The position numbers and the translations under genes are program-made. DNA of 64,000 bases from Paenibacillus sp. E222 (GTDB lineage: Bacteria; Bacillota; Bacilli; Paenibacillales; Paenibacillaceae): assembly GCF_013401555.1 (NCBI RefSeq), contig NZ_CP058552.1, positions 5,704,001 through 5,768,000 of the forward strand, given 5' to 3'. Under the pieces are notes generated by a model, which had not been told where the DNA came from, did no database searches, and was given only the letters and a program-made list of their open reading frames with translations. This document shows, one piece after another, positions 8,627 through 18,566 of the stretch (the first letter of the stretch is position 1; each line of letters starts with the position of its first letter).

Positions 8627-8656
8627 TAGTATACCATTCATTCCCGTTCGTGTAAT
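8627..8656 (-). promoter_or_regulatory. Candidate promoter for the YolD-like gene
   Basis: On the minus strand ATTACA, 17 bp, then TATACT preceded by TGG (an extended -10). The start would leave a leader of roughly 65 nt before TTG 8556. Confidence 0.4.
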
Positions 8657-8718
8657 GTCGGGACTCCATAATGAAGCAAAAAAAACCTTACATTTACAGA
8701 GAAAGCTATTGTTTCCCT

Positions 8719-10413
8719 TCATTCATCGCCATCTTCAACAATAACGGTGTATACATTCGAAATGGACTTTCCTGAATGCCTCTGACCGTTCCACTCGTAA
8801 GTATACATTGCAGTTACGGTACCCTGCTGGATTCCCAGTTGTTCAGCGGAGGATATTTGTGCAACGTAAGTAACCCATCTCTCCGCTCCAGGTTCCATCT
8901 CACCCAAATGTAAATATCTTGGTGAAGAATACTCTGAAATGATCGCTCGATCGGATACTTCTGCTTCCCCAATCCATTTGGCACCTGGAGGGAGCACATC
9001 ACCCAACTGCACCCGTGCAGACCAGGTTCCTGTATTGGTCACATGTACATGAAAAGTTACATTTCCTCCCCTTTCAATCAAGTCGGGCTTCACTTCCACA
9101 TGGACCGAAATGATGGGATGCTTCAACTGAATGACAGCCGAATTGGAGGTAATAATTCGTTGCACAGAACGAGAATCTGGCAAACGAAAGGTATAGCTCA
9201 GGCGAGCCTGATTCATCAGTTCGAAGACTCCAGGCACACCCTGATCCTGCTCTGCAAGATTCACTTCAAATTGGATATTAACCGTAGATCGTGCAGTCAA
9301 CGTTCCGATATTAATGCCTTTGACCGGACTTGTTCCACGCCGCTTCACACCGTTCCACCCGAGGCTTCCCTCAACATAGCGCATACCTGACGGAAGAAAA
9401 TCTGTCACGATAGCATCTACTGCAAAAGAACCTTCATTGTGTACCGTTATTTGGTATTGAACGGTATCCCCAGGAGTTGCGATGGATGGATTCACACTTT
9501 TCGCAATCGATATTCGAGGTTGAATGACGTTCAAAGTTGCTACGTTCGAGTATACAATCTCCAACGTGTCACCTGAAACGTACTCTAGCGTTGCCTGAAT
9601 TGTTAAATTTTCAGCTATGCTTCCTCCCGTGACCTGTACTCGAAATTGAATTGGAACAGATTCTTCGGGCAGCACCTCGCCTATCATAATTCCGGAGTCA
9701 GGCGTCGTCTCGGGAACAAAAATCTCATTCACAATGACACTTCCCGGTAGAAATTCAATACCTTTGGGTAATGGGATCGTTACCCTGGCATCGTTTCCTA
9801 TTATAAAACCCGGGTTACTCACCAAAAGGTTGTAAGTGACAATATCTCCGACAAAGGTTTGCACACGATCTGCATTCAAAACCAACGACAGACTTGACGA
9901 CACCAGGTTTACTTCTACCACGTTGGAGTTCTCTTCCCCCTCAACCATTCGTCCATCCGGCGTCACAAACGTATAACGTATCTTCGCTTGATTCACCAGT
10001 TTCAAGGCCTGAGGAAGACCGACGATGATCACCTGAAAATGAATTCGCAACGTCGCACCAGGTACGATTTCCTGCGCTGGAATCCCGCTCTCTGGCGAAA
10101 CTCCCGGCAGCGGAGTGCCATCCAGGAGTACACTGTTGGGGAGAAGTGAAGTTTCCGACGAGAGCGAATCCAACACATGGACCATGGCAGCACAATTACC
10201 CGAATTCACAATTTCAATCAGATAGGTCAGTGTCTGCCCCAGAGCAGCCTCAGCAACATTGCAAAACTTGTGAACCTCCAGCCTGGGACCGATCCATGGT
10301 GTAACTACTGTATTAGAGTAGGCCACCTGTTCCAGTTCAGTCGTACCCGAGCTGAATCGAACCAGTGACTGATTCTGTAGCATGTGGGACAACGGACCGG
10401 AAGATTGGCTCAT
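8719..10413 (-). CDS. DUF11/B_ant-repeat protein, downstream partner
   Basis: A 564-aa protein made of DUF11 (TIGR01451 B_ant) immunoglobulin-like repeats. Residues about 1-40 (QSSGPLS to YSNTVVTPW) are the missing C-terminal part of the repeat at which the upstream gene stops. Four more repeats follow, starting near RLEVHKF, SLSLVLN, RISIAKS and IISVHVE; they are more divergent than those upstream. There is no signal peptide or sortase/S-layer anchor. The ATG overlaps the upstream stop (ATGA) and has a GGAGG 10 nt before it (10424-10428), so it looks genuinely initiated and coupled. A surface or spore-coat structural role is inference. Confidence 0.82.
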   Translation of the reverse strand: MSQSSGPLSHMLQNQSLVRFSSGTTELEQVAYSNTVVTPWIGPRLEVHKFCNVAEAALGQTLTYLIEIVNSGNCAAMVHVLDSLSSETSLLPNSVLLDGTPLPGVSPESGIPAQEIVPGATLRIHFQVIIVGLPQALKLVNQAKIRYTFVTPDGRMVEGEENSNVVEVNLVSSSLSLVLNADRVQTFVGDIVTYNLLVSNPGFIIGNDARVTIPLPKGIEFLPGSVIVNEIFVPETTPDSGIMIGEVLPEESVPIQFRVQVTGGSIAENLTIQATLEYVSGDTLEIVYSNVATLNVIQPRISIAKSVNPSIATPGDTVQYQITVHNEGSFAVDAIVTDFLPSGMRYVEGSLGWNGVKRRGTSPVKGINIGTLTARSTVNIQFEVNLAEQDQGVPGVFELMNQARLSYTFRLPDSRSVQRIITSNSAVIQLKHPIISVHVEVKPDLIERGGNVTFHVHVTNTGTWSARVQLGDVLPPGAKWIGEAEVSDRAIISEYSSPRYLHLGEMEPGAERWVTYVAQISSAEQLGIQQGTVTAMYTYEWNGQRHSGKSISNVYTVIVEDGDE

Positions 10414-13400
10414 ATCACCACGACCTCCACTCTGAATGTAACGGTAACCGAAGCACCAGCAGCAATCGAACCAAGTGTTATTCCTGTATTCGGATTCCCA
10501 GTAGGCCTTGCCACCCCATCCACCGTAACACTTCCCGCCACAAATACGGTGCCTGTAGGTACAGGGTCTACCATAACCACATTATTGACCACCTCGATGC
10601 CACTATTGGTTACAACAATGGTATAGGTGATCACATCGCCAACAACAGCATCAACTGCACTCGCGCTTTTGACCACAACGACATTGGGTGCAGATACAGG
10701 AATCACCAGAACGTTAGAGGATACCGTGCCCGTCAACTGACGTCCATCCGGCGGACTAAATGTATAATTCGCTACCGCCTGATTGACCAGCTGCTGATTC
10801 TGCGGCAATGAATCCACAGTAACTTCCAGCGTGACCGTTACATTAACGGACCCTCCTGGAGGTATTGCACCAACAACGATCCCTGATTCCGGATTCGCCC
10901 CAGGCTGTGGAACACCATCAATCAGGACGCTGTTTGGAAGTAGGACTGCTCCATTCGGAATATTATCCGTAAGTGTCAGATTGGCTGCTAAATTCCCACT
11001 GTTGGAAATGGAAAAAGAATAGGTGATGATGTCACCGATGGTCGCATTGGACGTACTCGCTGTTTTGGTTACGGCAATAATTGGCTGATAAATTGGCGTT
11101 ACCACGGTATTCGAATAGGCAGCTCCCGAGAATACACCCGATGTGAAACTTACCGATGACTGACTGCTCACTTGCGGTGGTGCAGGCAGCGTGTTGACCC
11201 GAACCGCATACGATACAGATACAGATGCTCCAGGTGCCAAAGAACCAAGAGCTATACCCAGTGTCGGGTTAGCCGAGAGACGCTGAACGCCGTCAACCAG
11301 GACACTGCCCGTGACAAAAGTAACAGCCGAACTAATTGGATCAGTTAAGACAACATTGTTGACAGGATCAATTCCGTTATTGGTTACGACCATCTCATAT
11401 ACAATCGTATCACCCACTACAGCATCAATTACCGGTGTCGTCTTGACGACACTGACATTTGGAGCAGACACCTGAATATTGAGAGCATTGGACGTAAGAC
11501 TGCCTGCCAGTGTTCTTCCATCCGGCAGCGTGTAGGAATAGGTTGCTGAAGCTTGATTGGTTATGGCCTGGCTTAAAGGGAGGGTGATGATCACGACCGA
11601 GAACGTGACTACAGTTGTTGTGGAGACTACACCCAGTGGAATCCCTGAAGCCGGATCGGCTCCTGGTGCTGAAGCCCCATTAATAATGACGCTATTCGGC
11701 ACAAGTTCTGTTCCTGCCGGAATGGTATCCGTTAACGTGACAGATGCCCCAAAGTTCCCTGCATTGGTGATCGCGATGCTGTAAACGACAGTATCCCCTA
11801 CCGTTGCAACAGCATGGTCTCCCGTTTTGACTGCCGACAGAATCGGTTGGTATACCGGGGTAGTGACCGTATTAGAAAATGTAGTAGCTGAAAACACACC
11901 TGATGTAAAGCTCACCGTAGACTGATTGTTTAATACTGCACTGGATGGGAGTGCTGTAACCTGCACACTAAACACAACGGTCACGGTAACTCCAGGCGCG
12001 ATGGAACCAAGCGTTATTCCGGTTGAAGGATTAACACCCGGTCGAGGAACACCATCAATAAACACGCTGTTTGCTGTAAGAACAGTACTTGCCGGCAATG
12101 CATCCGTGAATACCACATTACTGACAGTCGCTATTCCGTTATTAGTTACTGCAATGCTGTACGTTACGACATCACCAACAGATACAGCCGTAGATGTCGT
12201 AGATTTCACTACATCGACATCGGGAGCCGACACTGAAATGGTAAGTATATTAGACAAAACAGAACCCGTGATGTTGCGTCCGTCAGGCAGCGTGAAGGAA
12301 AGAGCAACCGAAGCCTGATTCACCAGCTGTTGCGGGGTCGGCAAAGTATCAATAACTACGGAAAAGGTAACCGTTGTTGTTGCCCCAGCAGCAACAGTGC
12401 CCGCCGGAATGCCTGTTGCAGGATTGGCTGCAGGTAATGGCTGACCATTTACAATCACACTGTTCGGAACAAGAATGGTTCCTGCAGGGATATTGTCCGT
12501 CAGGTTAATCTGGGCACCATAGTTCCCCTGATTGTTGACGGTAACTGTGTAACTTACGGTATCCCCAACGGTAGCATTTTGTGTACTCGCCGTTTTTTGT
12601 GCGGAGAGAATAGGTTGGAACACCGGTGTTACCACAGTATTGGAGAACGTTGTGCTTGAGAATGCCCCAGAGGTAAAACTCACTGTGGATCGATTGCTTA
12701 ATTGTCCACTTGACGGGATCGCATTGACATTGATACTGAAAGTGACAGTAGCGGACGTTCCGGGAGCGAGCGTACCTAGCGATATCCCCCCTGCCGGATT
12801 GGAAGCGGGCTGCACTACCCCATTTATAGTGACACTACCTGCAACAAAAGAGGCCCCCGCAGGAATTGGATCCGAAAACTGAATATTGTTCACCGGTTCT
12901 ATTCCGCTATTCGTTACCAAAATGGAGTAAGTAACTGTATCCCCTATGGCAGCCGCAGTCGAAACTGTACTTTTAACTACGGCAACGTTTGGCGACGAGA
13001 CTGGAAACGTCAGTGTATTTGAAGTGGCTGTCCCTGTTAACGTTCGCCCGTCAGGAGGTGTGAATGTATAAGATGACGTCGCAAAATTGCTAAGTTGCTG
13101 TGGAGATGGAAGCGAATTTACAACAACCGCAAAAGTAACAACAGCTGTCGCTCCCGCTGCCACAATGCCTACCGGAATCCCCGTTCCTGGTGTCGCTCCA
13201 GGCTGTGGCACACCAGATACCACGAGGCTGTTGGGTACAAAAGTTGTGACAGCAGGAATCGTATCCGTCACTGTAACGTTTGCCTCCAGATTGCCTGTGT
13301 TACTGACAGTTACTGTGTATACAACTGTGTCGCCTACGGTCGCATTTACTGTATTTGCTGTTTTGATGAGTGAAATTTGCGGTTGTATAACCGGAGTCTG

Positions 13401-16400
13401 TGTTGTATTGGATGATGATGACCCCGAAAATGAACCGGATGTGAAGCTGACCGTCGACTGATTGTTAATCTGTGAAGGGATCGGCATAGTAATCGTCACC
13501 TCAAAAGTTACGGTAACCTCGGCTCCTGGAGCCAACGTACCGATTGGAATGCCGGCGGTCGGATTGGAGAGCGGGAAGGAAGTCCCGTTCACAATGACGC
13601 TTCCGGGTACAAATGGGGTATTCGGAGGAAGAGGGCTGACATATACCACATTGTTAACGGCTACTGTTCCGTTGTTACGAATAACAGATGTGTATCGAAT
13701 GACATCCCCGACCACGCCGTAATCTACATTGTCACTGTTTACGATCGTTACATTGGGCAAGGATACGGGAATATTAACGGTATTTGATGACGAAGAACCG
13801 GCAACTGTTCTCCCACTTGGAAGAGTGTAAGCAAATGATGCAACCGCTTGATTAGTCAACTGCCTTGAATTAGGCAAACTTGTGACCGTGGCAACAAAGG
13901 TGACCGTTACGTTCGAGCCTGCAGCGATCGACCCCAAATTAATTCCTGTTACCGGGCTAACACCTGGTGTAGGTACGCCATTAATAATGACGCTGTTTGT
14001 ACTGAATACAACCCCGGCAGGGATCGGATCAGTCAAGGTAACCGTTGCAGTAATATTGCCTGAATTGTTGACTTGGATGGAGTAATTAAAAGAGTCCCCT
14101 ACCGTTAAATTCGAGGTACTCGCAGTTTTTGCTACTTGTATCACTGGTTGGTATATAGGTGTATTCACCGTGACAGATGATGAAACGCCATTAAAGCTGC
14201 CTGATGTAAATGCTGCACTTGCCCGGTTGCTGACTGAACCTGTGGACGGAACGGATGTCACTCTTGTTTGATAGGTCACCGTAACACTGCTCGAGCTGTT
14301 CAATACACCGACAGCAATGCCCGAAAGTGGACTTGCATTTCTTGCAGCAGTTCCATTAATTGTGACACTGCCGGAGACGAATTCCGAACCGGTTGGCGAA
14401 TCCGAGATCACCAGATTTTGTACCGCACTGCTCCCTGCATTTGTTGCAACAACCGTGTAGGTCAGTACATCCCCTACAGTGGCGTCCGGCGTGCTTACTG
14501 TTTTGCTTATGGATATATTGGGGCTTGATGCAGGTATGCGAACGACATTGGATAAACTGCTTCCTGAGAGATTTCGTCCACTCGGAAGCTGGTACGTATA
14601 ACTAGCGGCCCCCTGATTCTCCAGCGTTGGCGGCGATGGAAGTGTCGTGAGTGAAGTTCGGAATACAATCGTTGATGTTGCTCCTGGCAGCAAACTTCCC
14701 AACGTTATCCCGGTTAATGGGCTGGCCCCAGGACGCGCAGTACCATTCACGGTTACCGAATCCGGGATAAACGTCAAACCTGAGGGTATCGTATCGGTTA
14801 CATTTACTTGAGTCGCTATGGTTCCGTTGTTCGTTACCACAAGTGTGTATGAAATCTGATCTCCCAGTGTCGCATTGGTTTCGCTCGCCAACTTGTTAAT
14901 GCCGATTGCCGCCTGGTATACAGGGGTTGTAATGGAATTGGAGTTGGAAATCCCCGTGAACGCACCTGAGCTATAAGACACGGAAGCCCGGTTGACCAGC
15001 GAACCTGAAGCGGGCAGCGACTGCACATTAACCTGAAATGTCACCGTGGCAGAACTTCCGGCTGCCAACGTTCCTAGCGAAATTCCACTGCTCGGATTGG
15101 CCGATGGTGCGACAGTTCCTCTGACGGTCACACTGCCAGGTACGAATGTAGTTCCAACAGGGAGAGCATCCGTGAGTACCACATTGTTAATCACCTCGAT
15201 ACCGCCATTGGTAGTAACTACGGTGTACGTATACGTCTCTCCAACTGCAACATCAGTGACTGAAGCCGATTTTAATGTTGTTACATTGGGCAATGTAACG
15301 GGAATCGTCAAAGTATTCGAGGCTAATATGCCGTTAATAGTTCGACCATCAGGAGAGTTAAAGGAATAGGAGGACGTGGCCTGATCCACCAGGGTTGGAG
15401 GCGTTGGCAAGCTTGTTACAAGTACTTGAAAGGTTACAGTATTTGTACTTCCTGCCGCGAGACTCCCCAAATTAACGCCAGTTGCAGGATTCGCGCCAGC
15501 GATCACATTTCCATTCAGTCGGAAGCTGCCCGCCACGTACGAGCTGCCGCTCGGGATGTTATCTGTTAATGTAACGTTGGCAGCAACATTCCCCCCGTTG
15601 TTTACCTGAAGCGTATACGTGACCTGATCACCCACTGTGGCATTGGTTGTACTCGCCGACTTCACTATGGACAGGTTCGGTGAATAAACAGGAAGAGTAG
15701 AGTTATTGGACGGTATTACTCCCGTAATCACTGAACCCCCAGCAACACTTTGGAACGTAAAGGCGGCATTCGCTGAATTCACCAATTGTAATATGCTTGC
15801 ATCCTGGGCAATGAGCGCACGATAGGTTACAACAATACTGCTAGAGAGGTTTAATGAACCAAGCGGAATGCCTGCAGTGACATCGAGTGTTGGGCGGGAC
15901 ACACCAGCGACGGTTACACTCCCTGGAATGAAGGTGAGACCTACAGGTAATGAATCAGATAGCACAACGCTGGCGGCACTGGCTGTACCTGCATTACTGA
16001 CAGTAACGGTATAGAGAACGCTGTCCCCCGCTACCGCACCGGAAGCAGCGGAAGCCTTGGCTACTGTAATTTTGGGCGCATTAATATCAACCTGAATCGC
16101 ATTGGCGTTGACAATGTAAGCATCCCCGGAGGTCGTTAACGTTAACACCGCAGAAGACTGGTTGTTGATCAGTCTCGCTGACACATCCACATTGGTAATA
16201 TCCCAGCCTTGACGTCCGCCGATAATATTGGTACCTGGGGCGCCGTTCGTCTGGTTCCGCGTGCCGAAAGTCCCTGTTGTATTAAGCGTTCCTGTATCGC
16301 CATTGATTTGGGAAGCAAAAAAGTTTGCAGCCAGGTTGTTTGGTCCAGACAACGCAACCGAAGTTGCCGAGGTTGGCCCGAATAATGCCTGATCCCCGGT

Positions 16401-17111
16401 CCTATTCGCGTCCCCCTCCTGCGCACTGAACAATGCCCTTCCTCCCAATGCACCTGAAAGCGGAGTGGCAAATCCAGTCAGTGTGGTAACCACTGGCGCC
16501 GAGGTAGATTGGACAAGTACACCACCTGCACGCAAGGACATGTTGCGAAAGGGCAGGCTGGGGTTCTGATAAATGACTCCAAGTGTCCAGCCTGCATGAT
16601 TGGCTGTAGCATCATTGGTGATGACAATCGTTCCTACAACTGCTCCGATGGTATATGTACCGGCTCCCCCATTTTGTACAAGCGAAGTAACATTGGCTGA
16701 ACGCACATAACCAGAAGCGCCGTTCCCCAAATCAAATTGATTATAAGTAGCCGGGTCAGGAGTAACACTGGATGTACCTGCTGGTGTAATAAACGTAACC
16801 GGATTGTTGATTGCAGCACTCAGATTGACTGTCCCATTGATGTAACTTCCACCCCAGATCAATTCTGCATACAAGACAGTGCTGCCAGCAGGAAGAACAA
16901 GTATCGCCGCTGAACTGTTGCTCTGGTACAGACTCGTGGTTCCTAGCGGATAGGTTCCGTACTGGACGGAGGCATTCGTTGTCGTAAAAGCTCCAATACT
17001 GTCCTGTGTTCCGGGTACTCCGGCTGTGTCCGAACGACTCAGTCCGAGCGTATTTCCTGTAAATGTAATTGCTCCCGTAGCATTAACGGTTGAACGAACG
17101 ATAAGAGGAAT
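10410..17111 (-). CDS. Giant DUF11/B_ant-repeat protein
   Basis: About 2233 aa. An N-terminal region of ~345 residues (GAITFTGNTLGLSRSD, VLYAELIWGGSY) is followed by 14 full repeats of 125-132 residues and a truncated fifteenth. Each repeat has VGDxxTYTxxVxNxG and GSVxxNG. Two kinds alternate: even repeats carry a PDGR/PSGR loop, odd ones SFTSGxFS then SNTVxTPxYQP, so the real unit is a ~256-aa pair. There is no signal peptide and no anchor. The open frame reaches GTG 17168, but the only good ribosome site (GGGGAGG, 17120-17126) points 8 nt on to ATT 17111, giving MPLIVRSTVNATGAI. The size suggests a structural filament; lack of a signal peptide could fit mother-cell synthesis, which is speculation. 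Confidence 0.85.
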   Translation of the reverse strand: MPLIVRSTVNATGAITFTGNTLGLSRSDTAGVPGTQDSIGAFTTTNASVQYGTYPLGTTSLYQSNSSAAILVLPAGSTVLYAELIWGGSYINGTVNLSAAINNPVTFITPAGTSSVTPDPATYNQFDLGNGASGYVRSANVTSLVQNGGAGTYTIGAVVGTIVITNDATANHAGWTLGVIYQNPSLPFRNMSLRAGGVLVQSTSAPVVTTLTGFATPLSGALGGRALFSAQEGDANRTGDQALFGPTSATSVALSGPNNLAANFFASQINGDTGTLNTTGTFGTRNQTNGAPGTNIIGGRQGWDITNVDVSARLINNQSSAVLTLTTSGDAYIVNANAIQVDINAPKITVAKASAASGAVAGDSVLYTVTVSNAGTASAASVVLSDSLPVGLTFIPGSVTVAGVSRPTLDVTAGIPLGSLNLSSSIVVTYRALIAQDASILQLVNSANAAFTFQSVAGGSVITGVIPSNNSTLPVYSPNLSIVKSASTTNATVGDQVTYTLQVNNGGNVAANVTLTDNIPSGSSYVAGSFRLNGNVIAGANPATGVNLGSLAAGSTNTVTFQVLVTSLPTPPTLVDQATSSYSFNSPDGRTINGILASNTLTIPVTLPNVTTLKSASVTDVAVGETYTYTVVTTNGGIEVINNVVLTDALPVGTTFVPGSVTVRGTVAPSANPSSGISLGTLAAGSSATVTFQVNVQSLPASGSLVNRASVSYSSGAFTGISNSNSITTPVYQAAIGINKLASETNATLGDQISYTLVVTNNGTIATQVNVTDTIPSGLTFIPDSVTVNGTARPGASPLTGITLGSLLPGATSTIVFRTSLTTLPSPPTLENQGAASYTYQLPSGRNLSGSSLSNVVRIPASSPNISISKTVSTPDATVGDVLTYTVVATNAGSSAVQNLVISDSPTGSEFVSGSVTINGTAARNASPLSGIAVGVLNSSSSVTVTYQTRVTSVPSTGSVSNRASAAFTSGSFNGVSSSVTVNTPIYQPVIQVAKTASTSNLTVGDSFNYSIQVNNSGNITATVTLTDPIPAGVVFSTNSVIINGVPTPGVSPVTGINLGSIAAGSNVTVTFVATVTSLPNSRQLTNQAVASFAYTLPSGRTVAGSSSSNTVNIPVSLPNVTIVNSDNVDYGVVGDVIRYTSVIRNNGTVAVNNVVYVSPLPPNTPFVPGSVIVNGTSFPLSNPTAGIPIGTLAPGAEVTVTFEVTITMPIPSQINNQSTVSFTSGSFSGSSSSNTTQTPVIQPQISLIKTANTVNATVGDTVVYTVTVSNTGNLEANVTVTDTIPAVTTFVPNSLVVSGVPQPGATPGTGIPVGIVAAGATAVVTFAVVVNSLPSPQQLSNFATSSYTFTPPDGRTLTGTATSNTLTFPVSSPNVAVVKSTVSTAAAIGDTVTYSILVTNSGIEPVNNIQFSDPIPAGASFVAGSVTINGVVQPASNPAGGISLGTLAPGTSATVTFSINVNAIPSSGQLSNRSTVSFTSGAFSSTTFSNTVVTPVFQPILSAQKTASTQNATVGDTVSYTVTVNNQGNYGAQINLTDNIPAGTILVPNSVIVNGQPLPAANPATGIPAGTVAAGATTTVTFSVVIDTLPTPQQLVNQASVALSFTLPDGRNITGSVLSNILTISVSAPDVDVVKSTTSTAVSVGDVVTYSIAVTNNGIATVSNVVFTDALPASTVLTANSVFIDGVPRPGVNPSTGITLGSIAPGVTVTVVFSVQVTALPSSAVLNNQSTVSFTSGVFSATTFSNTVTTPVYQPILSAVKTGDHAVATVGDTVVYSIAITNAGNFGASVTLTDTIPAGTELVPNSVIINGASAPGADPASGIPLGVVSTTTVVTFSVVIITLPLSQAITNQASATYSYTLPDGRTLAGSLTSNALNIQVSAPNVSVVKTTPVIDAVVGDTIVYEMVVTNNGIDPVNNVVLTDPISSAVTFVTGSVLVDGVQRLSANPTLGIALGSLAPGASVSVSYAVRVNTLPAPPQVSSQSSVSFTSGVFSGAAYSNTVVTPIYQPIIAVTKTASTSNATIGDIITYSFSISNSGNLAANLTLTDNIPNGAVLLPNSVLIDGVPQPGANPESGIVVGAIPPGGSVNVTVTLEVTVDSLPQNQQLVNQAVANYTFSPPDGRQLTGTVSSNVLVIPVSAPNVVVVKSASAVDAVVGDVITYTIVVTNSGIEVVNNVVMVDPVPTGTVFVAGSVTVDGVARPTGNPNTGITLGSIAAGASVTVTFRVEVVVI

Positions 17112-17352
17112 GGATCTCACCTCCCCTTCATCATAATTGGAATCATATGAATTGGAGCCTTCACACACAGTCTATGAGCCTGATTTGGATTTTTGTTTGT
17201 CCTACAAAAGAACTTTATGCGCTTTGTCGTTATGTAAGGTTTGTTTTCATAAAAATAATTAAATGATTTGCGTTTCGTGCAATGTGTTTTATAATTAAAA
17301 TATACGAGAGCGGCGTCTGTCGTATCATTATGATGCAGTCAGCGGTGATATA

Positions 17353-18471
17353 TTGAAGAGTCCACATTCACACAGCAACCATATCCCAACCGAGTACGAA
17401 TTCAAGCATTCCAAATGGATCAAAAAAATGCTTCGTGCTTACTGGGTCGTCGTTTTAACGCATGTTGTCATTCAAATAGGCTGCTTTCTGTTTCTCGATT
17501 ATGATCGCACTCCGGAAGACTTCATGATCCATGTATTGTTTTTGCCTACGTTAGCCAGCGCTTTCGCCATTCTGATTGCTAGTTGGGTGGAACGCCGTTT
17601 CAGCTTTTTCTCCTTCTATTCCATGTCCATGGCCAGCACGGTGATTGCCTGGACCATCATTCGTGTCAATTACGATATCCGCATTATACTGGCCATATGT
17701 CTGTTGCCGATCTTTGCTTCGGTTCTGTTCTTCAACAAGAGACGGGTATGGACGGTGTGCCTCATGCAGATGATTGGTTATATCATCGTACTCTGCGACC
17801 CAGACTATCGGCTGTACTTATCTTCGTTTGACATGGTATCCATTCCGGCATTTCTCATTGTAGGTACATATGTTGCACAGTTAATTGTTACGAGCGGCGT
17901 TGAGGTACTGGATGATCTGCAGGCCAGTATGCTCGCCAAGCAGGATCTGATTGTCCGAAACGCAATTATGACCAAGCAGTCCAAGACAGACGGGTTAACC
18001 AATCTGTATAATCAAAGCTCCTTTAAGGACTACTATGAGAAAGCGTTTGAGTATGCCAATAATGGCATGAGTCTACATTTAGCTCTGATTGATATTGATA
18101 ACTTTAAGTCAATTAATGATACATATGGGCATCGAGTGGGAGACGCCATTCTGGAGAGAGTCTCTCTGGTCATTCAGGAGAACATCACATCAAGCGATAT
18201 CGCGGCGCGTTACGGTGGAGAAGAATTTGCACTGTTAATGTTTGAGCAGCCTTTCGAGCAGGCATATGCCTTGGTGGAACAGATCCGCAAGAAGATCGCA
18301 CGTCTCGTTCATAAGGAGCTTGAAGGCGCTTATATTACGGTAAGTGTCGGACTCAAAAGCTACAGCGCCCATCTGTCCAAGGACAAGCTGTTTGAGGAAG
18401 TGGATGCGTGTCTCTATGCCGCCAAACGAACGGGGAAAAATAAAACGATGACGTCCCTTGATCTGGTTTAG
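17353..18471 (+). CDS. Membrane diguanylate cyclase (GGDEF)
   Basis: A 372-aa protein. About six hydrophobic segments cover residues 25-190, followed by a GGDEF domain that makes cyclic di-GMP. The active-site motif is intact as RYGGEEF, with the metal-binding DIDNFKSIND and TDGLTNLYN ahead of it. No inhibitory RxxD is seen at the expected spot. The architecture resembles B. subtilis DgcK. The start is TTG 17353 after a weak GGTGAT; the next in-frame start would cut into the first helix. It diverges from the giant DUF11 gene and ends at a strong terminator. Confidence 0.87.
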   Translation: MKSPHSHSNHIPTEYEFKHSKWIKKMLRAYWVVVLTHVVIQIGCFLFLDYDRTPEDFMIHVLFLPTLASAFAILIASWVERRFSFFSFYSMSMASTVIAWTIIRVNYDIRIILAICLLPIFASVLFFNKRRVWTVCLMQMIGYIIVLCDPDYRLYLSSFDMVSIPAFLIVGTYVAQLIVTSGVEVLDDLQASMLAKQDLIVRNAIMTKQSKTDGLTNLYNQSSFKDYYEKAFEYANNGMSLHLALIDIDNFKSINDTYGHRVGDAILERVSLVIQENITSSDIAARYGGEEFALLMFEQPFEQAYALVEQIRKKIARLVHKELEGAYITVSVGLKSYSAHLSKDKLFEEVDACLYAAKRTGKNKTMTSLDLV

Positions 18472-18486
18472 TCCTCAAAAAAACGC

Positions 18487-18537
18487 AAAAAGTAGTGCTG
18501 CTCACCGGGAACCGGCTGTACAGCACTACTTTTTTTT
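18487..18537. terminator. Bidirectional terminator
   Basis: AAAAAGTAGTGCTG pairs with CAGCACTACTTTTT across a 20-nt loop, with T8 on the plus strand. It separates the GGDEF gene from the convergent unknown gene. Confidence 0.9.
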
Positions 18538-18566
18538 ACTGAAATCGTCACTCCGAATTTATCGGT

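Noticed and set aside
8557..8630. Leaderless start of the YolD-like gene at ATG 8619, just after TATACT
   Set aside because: A downstream TTG (8556) has AGAGGAGG at 8 nt and gives the expected N-terminus, leaving a normal leader.
10365..15369. Many open frames of 60-150 codons on the plus strand across the DUF11 genes
   Set aside because: They recur at the same place in each repeat, lack ribosome sites and are shadows of the minus-strand repeats.
10410..17111. Periodic DNA repeats that might be a satellite or CRISPR-like array
   Set aside because: The periodicity is the ~380-bp protein repeat with variable third codon positions; there are no short identical repeats with spacers.
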